A DNA stretch of 64,000 nt from Rhizobium herbae (GTDB lineage: Bacteria; Pseudomonadota; Alphaproteobacteria; Rhizobiales; Rhizobiaceae). Positions 17,347 to 24,915 of the stretch are shown here, piece by piece. The translations under genes were made by a program, and so were the position numbers. The stretch covers positions 186,001 to 250,000 of the forward strand of contig NZ_JAEUAO010000005.1 in NCBI RefSeq assembly GCF_019511375.1, read 5' to 3'. Under the pieces are notes generated by a model that saw only the letters and a list, made by a program, of their open reading frames with translations, did not search any database and was not told the DNA's origin. Position 1 is the stretch's first letter, and each line of letters starts with the position of its first letter.

Positions 17347-17537
17347 AGGGTTACCCCCCTCCGTCCTGCCGGACATCTCCCCCTCAAGGGGGGAGATCGG
17401 CTGGACGCACCACACAGCCCAGCCCACCGCCGGGATTTGCCGCAACGGCGAAAGTACGAATGGAGACGGAGGGCTCAGCCGCTCGATCTCCCCCCTTGAG
17501 GGGGAGATGTCACGAAGTGACAGAGGGGGGTAACCCC
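17347..17537. repeat. RIME-like rhizobial palindromic intergenic element
   Basis: Two arms of about 50 bases (17347-17398 and 17483-17537) are inverted copies of each other. Each contains GTTACCCCCCTC at its outer end and a self-complementary core, ATCTCCCCCTCAAGGGGGGAGAT. The arms match almost throughout, with one variable patch (TGCCG versus CACTTCGTGAC), and enclose an 84-base spacer. The structure fits the RIME/RPE-type mosaic repeats of Rhizobiaceae. It fills nearly the whole phnK-phnJ gap. It is non-coding; the minus-strand open frame across it is an artefact. Confidence 0.8.
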
Positions 17538-17561
17538 TCGGTAAACGCTCAGCCGACCCGC

Positions 17562-18440
17562 TCATTCCGCTGCCTCCTGTCGCGCCAGCATCTCACCGGC
17601 ATGGCCATGCGCCCGCCGATCCTCGCAGTGATCGGTATCGGAGCAGACGAACATGCGACCGCCGTGGTCATCGAGCACGACCTCGTCGAGATAAACGTGC
17701 TCGGCGCCGCAGAGCGCGCAGGGCTTGTCGAAATGCTGGATCTCGAACGGATGGTCCTCGAAGTCGAGGCTGACGACCTCGGTATGGGGCGGCACGGCGT
17801 AGATGCGCTTTTCGCGGCCGGCGCCGAACAGCTGCAGCGCCTCCGACATGTGCATTTTCGGATTGTCGAACTTCGGCGTCGGCGAAGGATCCATCACATA
17901 GCGATCTTCGACCTTGACCGGATAGGCATAGGTCGTGGCGATATGGCCGTTGCGGGCGATGTCCTCATAGAGCTTGACATGCATGAGGCCGTATTCCTCC
18001 AGCGCATGCATCTTGCGGGTCTCGGTCTCGCGCGGTTCGAGGAACCGTAACGGTTCCGGAATCGGCACCTGATAGACCAGTGTCTGGCCGGTCTTCAGCC
18101 GTTCCTCCGGAATGCGGTGGCGGGTCTGGATGATCGTCGCCTCACTGGTCTTCGTCGTCACAGCGACATTGGCGACCTTCTGGAAGAAGGCGCGGATCGA
18201 GACGGCATTGGTCGTGTCGTCTGCGCCCTGGTCGATGACCTTCAGCACGTCATCCGGCCCGAGGATCGCCGCCGTCACCTGCACACCGCCGGTGCCCCAG
18301 CCGTAGGGCATCGGCATTTCGCGCGACGCGAAGGGAACCTGATAGCCGGGTATGGCGATCGCCTTAAGGATCGCCCGGCGGATCATCCGCTTGGTCTGCT
18401 CGTCGAGATAGGCGAAGTTGTATGTGGCAAGGTCAGGCAT
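17562..18440 (-). CDS. phnJ: Carbon-phosphorus lyase catalytic subunit PhnJ
   Basis: This 292-residue radical-SAM-like C-P lyase has the four iron-sulfur/catalytic cysteines at C241, C244, C266 and C272, the same numbers as in E. coli PhnJ. The glycyl-radical Gly32 in IPGYQVPF is also conserved. It cleaves ribose 1-alkylphosphonate 5-phosphate to the alkane and the 1,2-cyclic phosphate. All residues needed for activity appear intact. The gap to fosX upstream is 273 bases, unusually large for this cluster, and holds a small gene on the other strand. Confidence 0.97.
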   Translation of the reverse strand: MPDLATYNFAYLDEQTKRMIRRAILKAIAIPGYQVPFASREMPMPYGWGTGGVQVTAAILGPDDVLKVIDQGADDTTNAVSIRAFFQKVANVAVTTKTSEATIIQTRHRIPEERLKTGQTLVYQVPIPEPLRFLEPRETETRKMHALEEYGLMHVKLYEDIARNGHIATTYAYPVKVEDRYVMDPSPTPKFDNPKMHMSEALQLFGAGREKRIYAVPPHTEVVSLDFEDHPFEIQHFDKPCALCGAEHVYLDEVVLDDHGGRMFVCSDTDHCEDRRAHGHAGEMLARQEAAE

Positions 18441-18486
18441 TGTCGATTACCTTGAGATGCAGAGGACCACGGGAGAAAGATCCGGA

Positions 18487-18690
18487 ATGGAAGCCGAACC
18501 CAGCGTCTTCAACGTGCTGCCGCTCTTTCTGGCGGGGCTTGTCGTGCTGGTGATCGTCATCCTGGGCGACCGCGCCGCGAGAAAGAGGAAAAGCCAGGCG
18601 GCGGGATCGGGTGGCGACGGCGGCCTCTATGCGTCGGGCGACGGGGATACCGGCGGCGACTGTGGCGGCGGAGACGGTGGGGGCGACTGA
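18487..18690 (+). CDS. Small single-pass membrane protein with Gly/Asp-rich tail
   Basis: This predicted 67-residue protein is encoded opposite to the phn operon in the fosX-phnJ gap. Starting at the ATG at 18487 it has one transmembrane helix (NVLPLFLAGLVVLVIVILG, about 11-29). A basic patch RAARKRKS and a tail of Gly, Asp and one Cys (GDGDTGGDCGGGDGGGD) follow. GGGAGAAAG at 18471-18479 is a good ribosome site. Glycine-rich tailed small membrane proteins of this kind are common in rhizobia, but I recognise no function. The fact that it occupies the only large gap in the block supports it being real. Confidence 0.6.
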   Translation: MEAEPSVFNVLPLFLAGLVVLVIVILGDRAARKRKSQAAGSGGDGGLYASGDGDTGGDCGGGDGGGD

Positions 18691-18713
18691 TCCACCGTGC
18701 GATAACGGCAATA

Positions 18714-19133
18714 TCATTCGGGCGCCTCCTCCAAACGGGAATACGTCTCGAGCCGCTCTGCAAGCGTACCGCTGTGCAGTTCGAAGAGATGGTTGTCGGC
18801 GTCGTGGAAGTAGATCGACCGCCCCTGGCCTTCCACGCGCGGGGGCGGCGGCATGACATCGAGATTGAGCGAGCGGATGCGTTCGAGATAAATATCGATA
18901 TCCTCATCCCTTATCTTGAAGGCGACGTGATCATACGTGCGTTCGCTCAGGCCCTTGCCTTGAATGATCGCGATCCAGAGATCGCCGACGGTGAAGAATT
19001 TTTCCGGTGCTTGCGAGATCTGCTTTTCGCCGCTCTCGTAAACCTGCTTGGCGCCGAAAACCGTTTCGAGGATCTCCGTCATCCGGTCGAGATCGCTGAC
19101 GATGAAAGTGATGTGGGAGAGATCCTCGATCAT
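18714..19133 (-). CDS. fosX: Fosfomycin resistance epoxide hydrolase FosX
   Basis: This 139-residue vicinal-oxygen-chelate protein matches FosX closely. Metal ligands H7, H69 and E118 and the general-base E44 are all at the FosX positions, and the run RVEGQGRSIYF is family-specific. FosX uses Mn(II) and water to open the epoxide of fosfomycin, a phosphonate. Its ATG overlaps the phnI stop by 4 bases, so it is translated as part of the C-P lyase operon. A FosX encoded within a phn operon is known from Mesorhizobium loti. Whether the true substrate is fosfomycin or another epoxy-phosphonate cannot be told from sequence. Confidence 0.92.
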   Translation of the reverse strand: MIEDLSHITFIVSDLDRMTEILETVFGAKQVYESGEKQISQAPEKFFTVGDLWIAIIQGKGLSERTYDHVAFKIRDEDIDIYLERIRSLNLDVMPPPPRVEGQGRSIYFHDADNHLFELHSGTLAERLETYSRLEEAPE

Positions 19134-20227
19134 TCCGCCGCCTCCCGGACCCCGCCGGACTTTGCGTCATATTCGGCGCGCATGCGGCGGACGAGATCGA
19201 GTTCGGCCTGGAAATCGACGTAGTGCGGCAGCTTCAGGTGCTCGACGAAACCGGTCGCCTGGACGTTGTCGGAATGCGAAATGACGAATTCCTCGTCCTG
19301 CGCCGGTGCGACGATATCCTCGCCGAACTCCTCTGCCCGAAGCGCCCGATCGACCAGCGACATCGCCATCGCCTTGCGTTCGCTCTGGCCGAAGACGAGA
19401 CCATAGCCGCGGGTGAATTGCGGTGGGTTGCTGGCCGAGCCCTTGAACTGGTTGACCATCTGGCATTCCGTGACCTGGATGCGGCCCAGCGACACCGCAA
19501 AACCGAGCTCCGGCATGTCGAGTTCGACCTCGACCTCACCGATGCGGACTTCGCCAACGAAGGGATGGGTCCGGGCATAGCCGCGCTGCGTCGAATAGGC
19601 GAGCGCCAGCAGAAAGCCTTCGTCGCCGCGCGCCAAGGCCTGAAGGCGCAGGTCGCGGGCCAAGGGAAACTCAAGCGGCTCGCGCGTCAGGTCGCCCGGG
19701 ACATGGTCCTGCGGCAACCTGCCGTCGGCTTCGATCAGCCCTTCATCGGCGAGAATATCGCAAACGCGCATCATCGCGCTCTCGTCAGCCTGCTTGCGGA
19801 CCGGATCGGCGACCGGCTCGTCCGTAAGCAGCGACGGGTCGAGCAGGCGGTGGGTATAGTCGAAGGTTGCCCCGAGCAGCTGGCCGCCGGGCAGATCCTT
19901 GTAGGTCGCCGAGACGCGGCGCTCGATCTTCATCCTGGCCGTATCGATCGCCACCGACAGGCCGAACCGTGGCAGCGTCGTGCGATAGGCGCGAAGGATG
20001 AAGATCGCTTCGATCATGTCGCCGCGCGCCTGCCGCAGGGCAAGCGCTGCCAGCTCGCGGTCGTAAAGCGAGGCTTCCGCCATGACGCGATCGACGGCGA
20101 GGCCGAGCTGGGCGACGATCTGGTCGATGGAGATCGCGGGCAGCGACCGGTCTCCCCGGCGGCGGTCGGCGAGAAGGCGGTGCGCATTGGCGATGGCGGT
20201 TTCGCCACCCTTGACGGCAACATACAT
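19130..20227 (-). CDS. phnI: C-P lyase core subunit PhnI
   Basis: This 365-residue protein has the usual PhnI N-terminus (MYVAVKGGETAIANAHRLLADRRRGD) and length. PhnI is the nucleosidase that, with PhnG and PhnH, exchanges adenine of ATP for the phosphonate. It follows phnH by 2 bases and overlaps fosX. Confidence 0.95.
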   Translation of the reverse strand: MYVAVKGGETAIANAHRLLADRRRGDRSLPAISIDQIVAQLGLAVDRVMAEASLYDRELAALALRQARGDMIEAIFILRAYRTTLPRFGLSVAIDTARMKIERRVSATYKDLPGGQLLGATFDYTHRLLDPSLLTDEPVADPVRKQADESAMMRVCDILADEGLIEADGRLPQDHVPGDLTREPLEFPLARDLRLQALARGDEGFLLALAYSTQRGYARTHPFVGEVRIGEVEVELDMPELGFAVSLGRIQVTECQMVNQFKGSASNPPQFTRGYGLVFGQSERKAMAMSLVDRALRAEEFGEDIVAPAQDEEFVISHSDNVQATGFVEHLKLPHYVDFQAELDLVRRMRAEYDAKSGGVREAAE

Positions 20228-20229
20228 GC

Positions 20230-20850
20230 TCAGACCTCCCGAGGGCGAAGCTTGGTGGTGCGCGGCAGGCAGAGAACGTCCGTGCCGGCGACCAGGATCA
20301 GATCGACGCCCCTTGGAAACAGCGCGCTATTTTCCGCCCAGAGCGTGAGGATAATGTCCGGCAGGCCCATCGGAGAAACGACGGCCTCGCCGTTGATGCC
20401 GGGCCCGGTGGCAGTCAACCGGGCACCGCCTTTAAGCGCTGCGATTTCAAGCACCAGCGTTGCCGAACGATCCGGATATTCCTGCGTTCCGAGCGCGAAC
20501 TGATCGAAGCCCGGAACAATGCCGCCGGCCTCCACGAAGACGAAACGGGCCTGCGGCTTGACGTCGGTCGGCGCGGCCCCGGTATGGAAGGACAGCCAGG
20601 CCGGCACCGAGGATCTGGCAAGGGCGGGGCTCAGCCAGACTGGGGTTCCGTCGTCGCACAGCGTCAGCGCAATCGCTCCGGCTCCTGGACCGAGCGGCGC
20701 CGGCGGCGCCGCCGAAGCGCCAAGCGCCGTGATCGTGCCCGGACGCGCCATGGCATCCATCAGCGCCCGGAACACGGCCTGCGACTGGAACACGGGATCG
20801 GCAAAGGCACCGGCATAGGCGCTGGCGTGGATCTCGGCTTGAACGCCCAT
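20230..20850 (-). CDS. phnH: C-P lyase core subunit PhnH
   Basis: This 206-residue protein has PhnH hallmarks: FADPVFQSQAVFRALMDAMARPG near the N-terminus and a PLP-transferase-like fold. It is required for ribose 1-alkylphosphonate 5-triphosphate formation in the PhnGHIJ complex. Its ATG shares one base with the phnG stop. Confidence 0.95.
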   Translation of the reverse strand: MGVQAEIHASAYAGAFADPVFQSQAVFRALMDAMARPGTITALGASAAPPAPLGPGAGAIALTLCDDGTPVWLSPALARSSVPAWLSFHTGAAPTDVKPQARFVFVEAGGIVPGFDQFALGTQEYPDRSATLVLEIAALKGGARLTATGPGINGEAVVSPMGLPDIILTLWAENSALFPRGVDLILVAGTDVLCLPRTTKLRPREV

Positions 20851-21326
20851 CAGTCGTCTCCCCGCACCATGGTGAAAAAATCAACCCGCGTTGCCGCGGT
20901 CTGTTCGGCGCGCTTGCGATCCTCGGCGGCGATGCGCCTTTCCACCGCGTCGACCAGCGCGTCGACAGCCTGCCGGTGTTCGTGCCGCTGGCGAAGCGCG
21001 TCGAAAACCGCCGCCAGGCGGGCTCTTTCGCGATCATTGCCAAGCAGCTGGCCATGGCCGATCTCGCCGGAGCCCAGGCGCACAGTGGCGCGGCTCACCG
21101 TTGCCTCGCCGAGATTGAAGGGATCGCCCCGGCCGCCGATTCGACCGCGCACCATGACCAGGCCGCTTTCCGGCCCGCGCACCGCATGCACCTCCGGCTT
21201 GGCCTTGATCGCCTGCCAACCTGCCTGGAGTTCCTCGGTCGACGCTTTGGCCAGCAATTCCATCGCCCGCTTGCGCCCATTCACCGCCGCGCTGCCATCT
21301 TGTTTGATCGGGTCCATTGCTTCCAT
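20850..21326 (-). CDS. phnG: C-P lyase core subunit PhnG
   Basis: This 158-residue protein of the PhnG family carries the RKRAMELLAKAS N-terminal helix and the GRGDPFNLGEATVSRATVRL core. It is the first gene of the C-P lyase block. Two starts are possible: the ATG at 21326, or the ATG at 21317, which has GGAAG just upstream. The longer form is listed. A palindrome that fits a PhnF operator begins 7 bases upstream of 21326. Confidence 0.93.
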   Translation of the reverse strand: MEAMDPIKQDGSAAVNGRKRAMELLAKASTEELQAGWQAIKAKPEVHAVRGPESGLVMVRGRIGGRGDPFNLGEATVSRATVRLGSGEIGHGQLLGNDRERARLAAVFDALRQRHEHRQAVDALVDAVERRIAAEDRKRAEQTAATRVDFFTMVRGDD

Positions 21327-21332
21327 CCGAAA

Positions 21333-21350
21333 TGTCTATTAATATAGACA
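21333..21350. promoter_or_regulatory. Palindromic operator, probable PhnF site
   Basis: TGTCTAT and ATAGACA form a perfect 7-bp inverted repeat around TAAT, between the divergent phnG and phnF genes. GntR/HutC-type regulators bind GT-N-TA-rich palindromes of this sort. It would lie at or downstream of the phnG promoter, fitting repression relieved by a ligand. Confidence 0.7.
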
Positions 21351-21403
21351 ACCATACATCTGATGATTGCTTTTCTAGAACTGCTGCATGACGGGCTTGT
21401 GAC

Positions 21404-22141
21404 ATGAATGCGAAAAAGGTGGTCGAACGGCAAACCGGCGTTGCCCTCTGGCGGCAGATTGCCGATCTGATCCGGCTATCGATCAGCAACGGCGATTACG
21501 ACCAGACCGGCATGATACCGCCGGAAATCGTCCTGGCAAGCCAGTTCGGCGTCAACCGCCACACCGTGCGCAGCGCCCTTGCCGCACTCGCCGAGGAAGG
21601 TCTGGTGCAGGCGATCCAGGGGAGAGGCACGCTGATTCAGCGGAAGGAACGGCTGAGCTTTCCGATTTCCAGGCGCACGCGCTTTGCGCAGGGGCTTGGC
21701 GACCAGGCACGCGAGACGGAAGCGAAACTGCTTTCCCAAGCCGCCCTGCCGGCTGCCGTCGAGGTTGCCGCCGGGTTGGGGATCGCTCCCGGAACGAACT
21801 GCATCATGCTGGACCTGATGCGCAGCGCAGACGGCCGGCCGGTATCCTGTTCCACCAATTTCTTTCCTGCTGATCGCTTTCCGCGCATGGCAGAGCAAGT
21901 CGAAAGGCTGGGCTCGATCACCAAGGCCTTCGCCGCCGAAGGCCTGCCGGACTACGTGCGCGTCTCGACCGAGCTTGTCGCCCGCCACGCCGATGCCGAC
22001 GAACTGGCCCTGCTTCGTCTTTCGCCCGGCGCCATCGTCATCGAGGCGACCGCCGTCAATGCCGATCCGGACGGCGTGCCGGTGCAGTTTGCCCGCACCC
22101 GCTTTGCCGCCGACCGCGTCAAGCTGAAGATCGAAACGTGA
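21404..22141 (+). CDS. phnF: GntR/HutC-family phosphonate regulator PhnF
   Basis: This 245-residue regulator has an N-terminal winged helix-turn-helix (about residues 12-80; SQFGVNRHTVRSALAALAEEGLVQ is the recognition region). A C-terminal UTRA ligand domain (about 100-245) follows. It is divergent from phnG with 77 bases between starts, the standard PhnF position, and probably represses the phnG block. The TGA at the end is followed at once by a terminator shared with the convergent gene. Confidence 0.93.
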   Translation: MNAKKVVERQTGVALWRQIADLIRLSISNGDYDQTGMIPPEIVLASQFGVNRHTVRSALAALAEEGLVQAIQGRGTLIQRKERLSFPISRRTRFAQGLGDQARETEAKLLSQAALPAAVEVAAGLGIAPGTNCIMLDLMRSADGRPVSCSTNFFPADRFPRMAEQVERLGSITKAFAAEGLPDYVRVSTELVARHADADELALLRLSPGAIVIEATAVNADPDGVPVQFARTRFAADRVKLKIET

Positions 22142-22148
22142 GGCCACG

Positions 22149-22179
22149 AAAAAGGGCGCAATGCCGTAGCACGCGCCCT
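22149..22179 (-). terminator. Rho-independent terminator of the FAH-family gene
   Basis: On the minus strand AGGGCGC pairs with GCGCCCT around a 13-base loop and is followed by TTTTT. It ends the gene at 22197-23036 and also blocks convergent phnF transcripts. Confidence 0.85.
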
Positions 22180-22196
22180 CACATGTGATCGCGATC

Positions 22197-23036
22197 TCAG
22201 ACGTCGGCGATGAAGGTCTGCTTCTGCGTACCGAGGCCCTCGATGCCGAGCTCGACGACGTCGCCGGCCTTGAGGTATTGCGGTGGCTTGAAGCCCATGC
22301 CGACGCCGGGGGGCGTGCCGGTCGAGATGATATCGCCGGGGTGCAGCGTCATGAACTGACTGAGATAGCTGACCACATTGGCGACCCCATAAACCATGGT
22401 CTTCGTGGAGCCATCCTGCTTGGTAACGCCGTTGACGGTCAGCCACATCTTCAGCTTCTGCGGATCGGCAACCTCGTCGCGCGTCACCAGCCACGGCCCG
22501 GTCGGGCCGAACGTGTCGCAGGACTTGCCCTTGGTCCACTGTCCGGAGCGCTTGGTCTGGAAATCGCGCTCGGAGACGTCATTGATGACGCAGTAGCCGG
22601 CCACATGCTCCAGCGCATCCGCTTCGGAGACGTACTTGGCTTTTTTGCCGATCACCACGCCGAGCTCGACCTCCCAGTCGGTGGATTCGGAGCCGCGTGG
22701 GATGATGACGTCGTCGTTCGGGCCGACGATGGCCGATGTCGCCTTCATGAAGATCACCGGTTCCGGCGGCACCGTCGCGCCGGTTTCGGCGGCGTGGTCG
22801 GCATAGTTCAGTCCGATGCAGATGAACTTGCCGGTTCCGGCAACGCAGGCGCCGAGGCGCGGACTGCCACCGACGATCGGCAGGCCGTCGATATCGAGCC
22901 CCTTGGCCCAGCTCATATCGCTGATGGCGTCGCCGCCGACATCGGCGATGACGCCGCTCAGATCCCTGATCTGGCCATCCTTGTCGAGAATGCCCGGCTT
23001 TTCCGACCCCAGGGGCCCATAGCGCAAAAGTTTCAT
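22197..23036 (-). CDS. Fumarylacetoacetate hydrolase family protein
   Basis: This 279-residue FAH/COG0179-type protein carries the metal-site motif DWEVELGVVIG and the family block VAGYCVINDVSERDFQ. KSCDTFGPTGPWLVT and the C-terminal STGTPPGVGMG follow. Members hydrolyse or decarboxylate acylpyruvates, 2,4-diketo acids or sugar-derived 2,4-diketo-3-deoxy acids. The closest general pattern is ureidoglycolate lyase/2,4-diketo-3-deoxy-L-fuconate hydrolase-like, but the neighbours give no pathway. I chose the ATG at 23036 (MKLLRYGPLG), the standard family start. The longer open frame upstream is non-conserved. Confidence 0.88.
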   Translation of the reverse strand: MKLLRYGPLGSEKPGILDKDGQIRDLSGVIADVGGDAISDMSWAKGLDIDGLPIVGGSPRLGACVAGTGKFICIGLNYADHAAETGATVPPEPVIFMKATSAIVGPNDDVIIPRGSESTDWEVELGVVIGKKAKYVSEADALEHVAGYCVINDVSERDFQTKRSGQWTKGKSCDTFGPTGPWLVTRDEVADPQKLKMWLTVNGVTKQDGSTKTMVYGVANVVSYLSQFMTLHPGDIISTGTPPGVGMGFKPPQYLKAGDVVELGIEGLGTQKQTFIADV

Positions 23037-23196
23037 GTTACCTCTTCCCTTGGAACGACAGACTGTCGTGCCGCCTGACAAATCAAAGGCGGGCAGCGTT
23101 GTAAAGCGCTTTTGCCGGTGCGCAGGGTCGGCGGATCGCCAAATCTTGCAGGCGATCGGGCGCCCTCGCCTCGCCGCGGCCCGCCGAAGGAGATTG

Positions 23197-23216
23197 TGGC
23201 GGGAGTTCTCCCGCCA
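23197..23216 (-). terminator. Hairpin after the aldolase gene
   Basis: A 9-bp stem (TGGCGGGAG / CTCCCGCCA) with a 2-base centre begins 10 bases after the aldolase stop. The T-tract is absent, so termination strength is uncertain. Confidence 0.5.
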
Positions 23217-23226
23217 AATTGTGCTC

Positions 23227-24273
23227 TCAGGCCGCCTTGGAATAGGCCCTTGCCATGTCCGGCAGGCGCTTGACGCGAATTTTCGACGCCTGACCGGCGG
23301 CGTTGAAGGCGATGAAGCGCTCCTTACAGACCTCGACCATGCGGGCGGTCGCCGGCTTGAGATAATTGCGCGGATCGAAATTATCGGGATGCTGCAGGTG
23401 ATGCTTGCGGATCTCGCCGGTAAAGGCAAGGCGAAGATCGGTGTCGATATTGACCTTGCGGACGCCGAGCGGAATGGCCTTCTGGATCTCGGCCACCGGC
23501 ACGCCCCAGGTCTGCTTCATCTTGCCGCCGAATTCGTTGAACAGGTCCTGCAGGTCCTGCGGCACCGTCGAGGAGCCATGCATGACCATGTGGGTGTTCG
23601 GCAGCCGCTTGTTGATCTTGGCGATCGTCTCGATCGACAGGATGTCGCCGTCCGGCGCGCGCGTGAACTTGTAGGCGCCGTGGCTGGTGCCGATCGCGAC
23701 GGCCAGCGCGTCGACGCCGGTCTTCTCGACGAAATCGAATGCCTGTTCCGGATCGGTCAGCAATTCCTCACGCGACAGTTTGCCTTCAAAGCCATGGCCG
23801 TCTTCCTTTTCCCCGGCACCGGTCTCGAGATTGCCGAGACAGCCAAGCTCGCCTTCGACCGAGACACCGGCCGCATGGGCGATCTTCACAACTTCCGCCG
23901 TGACAGCGACATTGTAATCATAGCTGGCGATCGTCTTGCCGTCGGCCAGCAGCGAACCGTCCATCATCACGGAGGTGAAGCCGTTGGTGATTGCCGAAAT
24001 GCAGGTCGAGGGTTGGTCGCCATGGTCGAGATGCAGGCAGACCGGAATATGGGGATACTCCTCAGCCGCGCCGAGGATGAGATGACGCAGGAAAGCATCG
24101 CCTGCATAGGCGCGGGCGCCGCGGCTGGCCTGCAGGATGACGGGTGAATCCGTGGCATCGGCGGCGCGCATCACCGCCTGAATATATTCCAGATTGTTTA
24201 CATTGAAGGCGGGCAGGGCGTAGTTGTTTTCAGCGGCGTGGTCCAGCAACTGCCGCAAGGTGATCAATGCCAT
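23227..24273 (-). CDS. fba: Class II fructose-bisphosphate aldolase
   Basis: This 348-residue zinc-dependent aldolase is of the Calvin-cycle (CbbA/type B) subgroup. The catalytic Asp and first zinc His are in CLHLDHGDQ (D83, H84). The phosphate and metal contacts [25 protein letters not shown] and [10 protein letters not shown] follow. It splits fructose 1,6-bisphosphate to triose phosphates in glycolysis and gluconeogenesis. No cbb neighbours are present, so central metabolism is the simplest role. A long 642-base non-coding stretch precedes it. Confidence 0.95.
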   Translation of the reverse strand: MALITLRQLLDHAAENNYALPAFNVNNLEYIQAVMRAADATDSPVILQASRGARAYAGDAFLRHLILGAAEEYPHIPVCLHLDHGDQPSTCISAITNGFTSVMMDGSLLADGKTIASYDYNVAVTAEVVKIAHAAGVSVEGELGCLGNLETGAGEKEDGHGFEGKLSREELLTDPEQAFDFVEKTGVDALAVAIGTSHGAYKFTRAPDGDILSIETIAKINKRLPNTHMVMHGSSTVPQDLQDLFNEFGGKMKQTWGVPVAEIQKAIPLGVRKVNIDTDLRLAFTGEIRKHHLQHPDNFDPRNYLKPATARMVEVCKERFIAFNAAGQASKIRVKRLPDMARAYSKAA

Positions 24274-24915
24274 TCAGAAGTCTCCCATTGTCCTGTCGCC
24301 GCCGATCCGTGGGGCGTCGACTTTATTCTCCACTTGAGCAAAAGCGCCCGCCACAAACGCCGACTGGTATCGCGACCAGGCCTCCTGGCAACTGTGGGGC
24401 AGGATTTTCCTGCACCATAATTGATGATCATGGTTTGGCAACCACTGCCGAAACGGAAAATTCCATCACTCCTGCGACGGAAACGTTGCAGATACGGCCC
24501 TGTGGCCAAACTTTCCGCATTTTTTTGTCGTGCCGAACGAATCAATTTGTAGTTGTGAACAAGTAAGGCTTGGCGGCACCCTTCACACCTGCAACCGTCG
24601 AGGGAAGGCGACCTGCCCATAACGGTGATCGACACTTTCGTTTCGAGAGGCAGGCACCGGACGAATGCATATTACGTAAACTGCCGAAAATGATCCCGGT
24701 AATTGCGCGAGGGTCGATCCTGGTGGTCGGTGCGGCGATTTCGACAGGCGCAAATCCATCGCTAAATGACGCAATTGAAATGCAACCTCGGCGCTATAGA
24801 TACATGTCTGTCAGCTTCATCGTGGCGTTTGAACGACGGCCGATGCCTTGCCTTTGCGAAAAAATTGGCATTCTCTCGCCGTTTCAAAACCTGAAAAGAG
24901 GGGAAGGAAAACAAA
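24274..24915. other. Intergenic region between divergent fba and oppA
   Basis: This 642-base region is lower in GC than its surroundings and shows no convincing gene; short open frames on both strands lack family features. It must hold the divergent promoters. An imperfect palindrome ACCAT(N11)ATGGT at 24414-24434 could be an operator. GAGGGGAAGG just before 24916 is the oppA ribosome site. Confidence 0.6.

Noticed and set aside
17317..17565. Minus-strand 82-codon frame between phnK and phnJ
   Set aside because: It is made almost wholly of the RIME-like repeat; repeated SPSRGEI/PLEGEM peptides are a known artefact of such elements.
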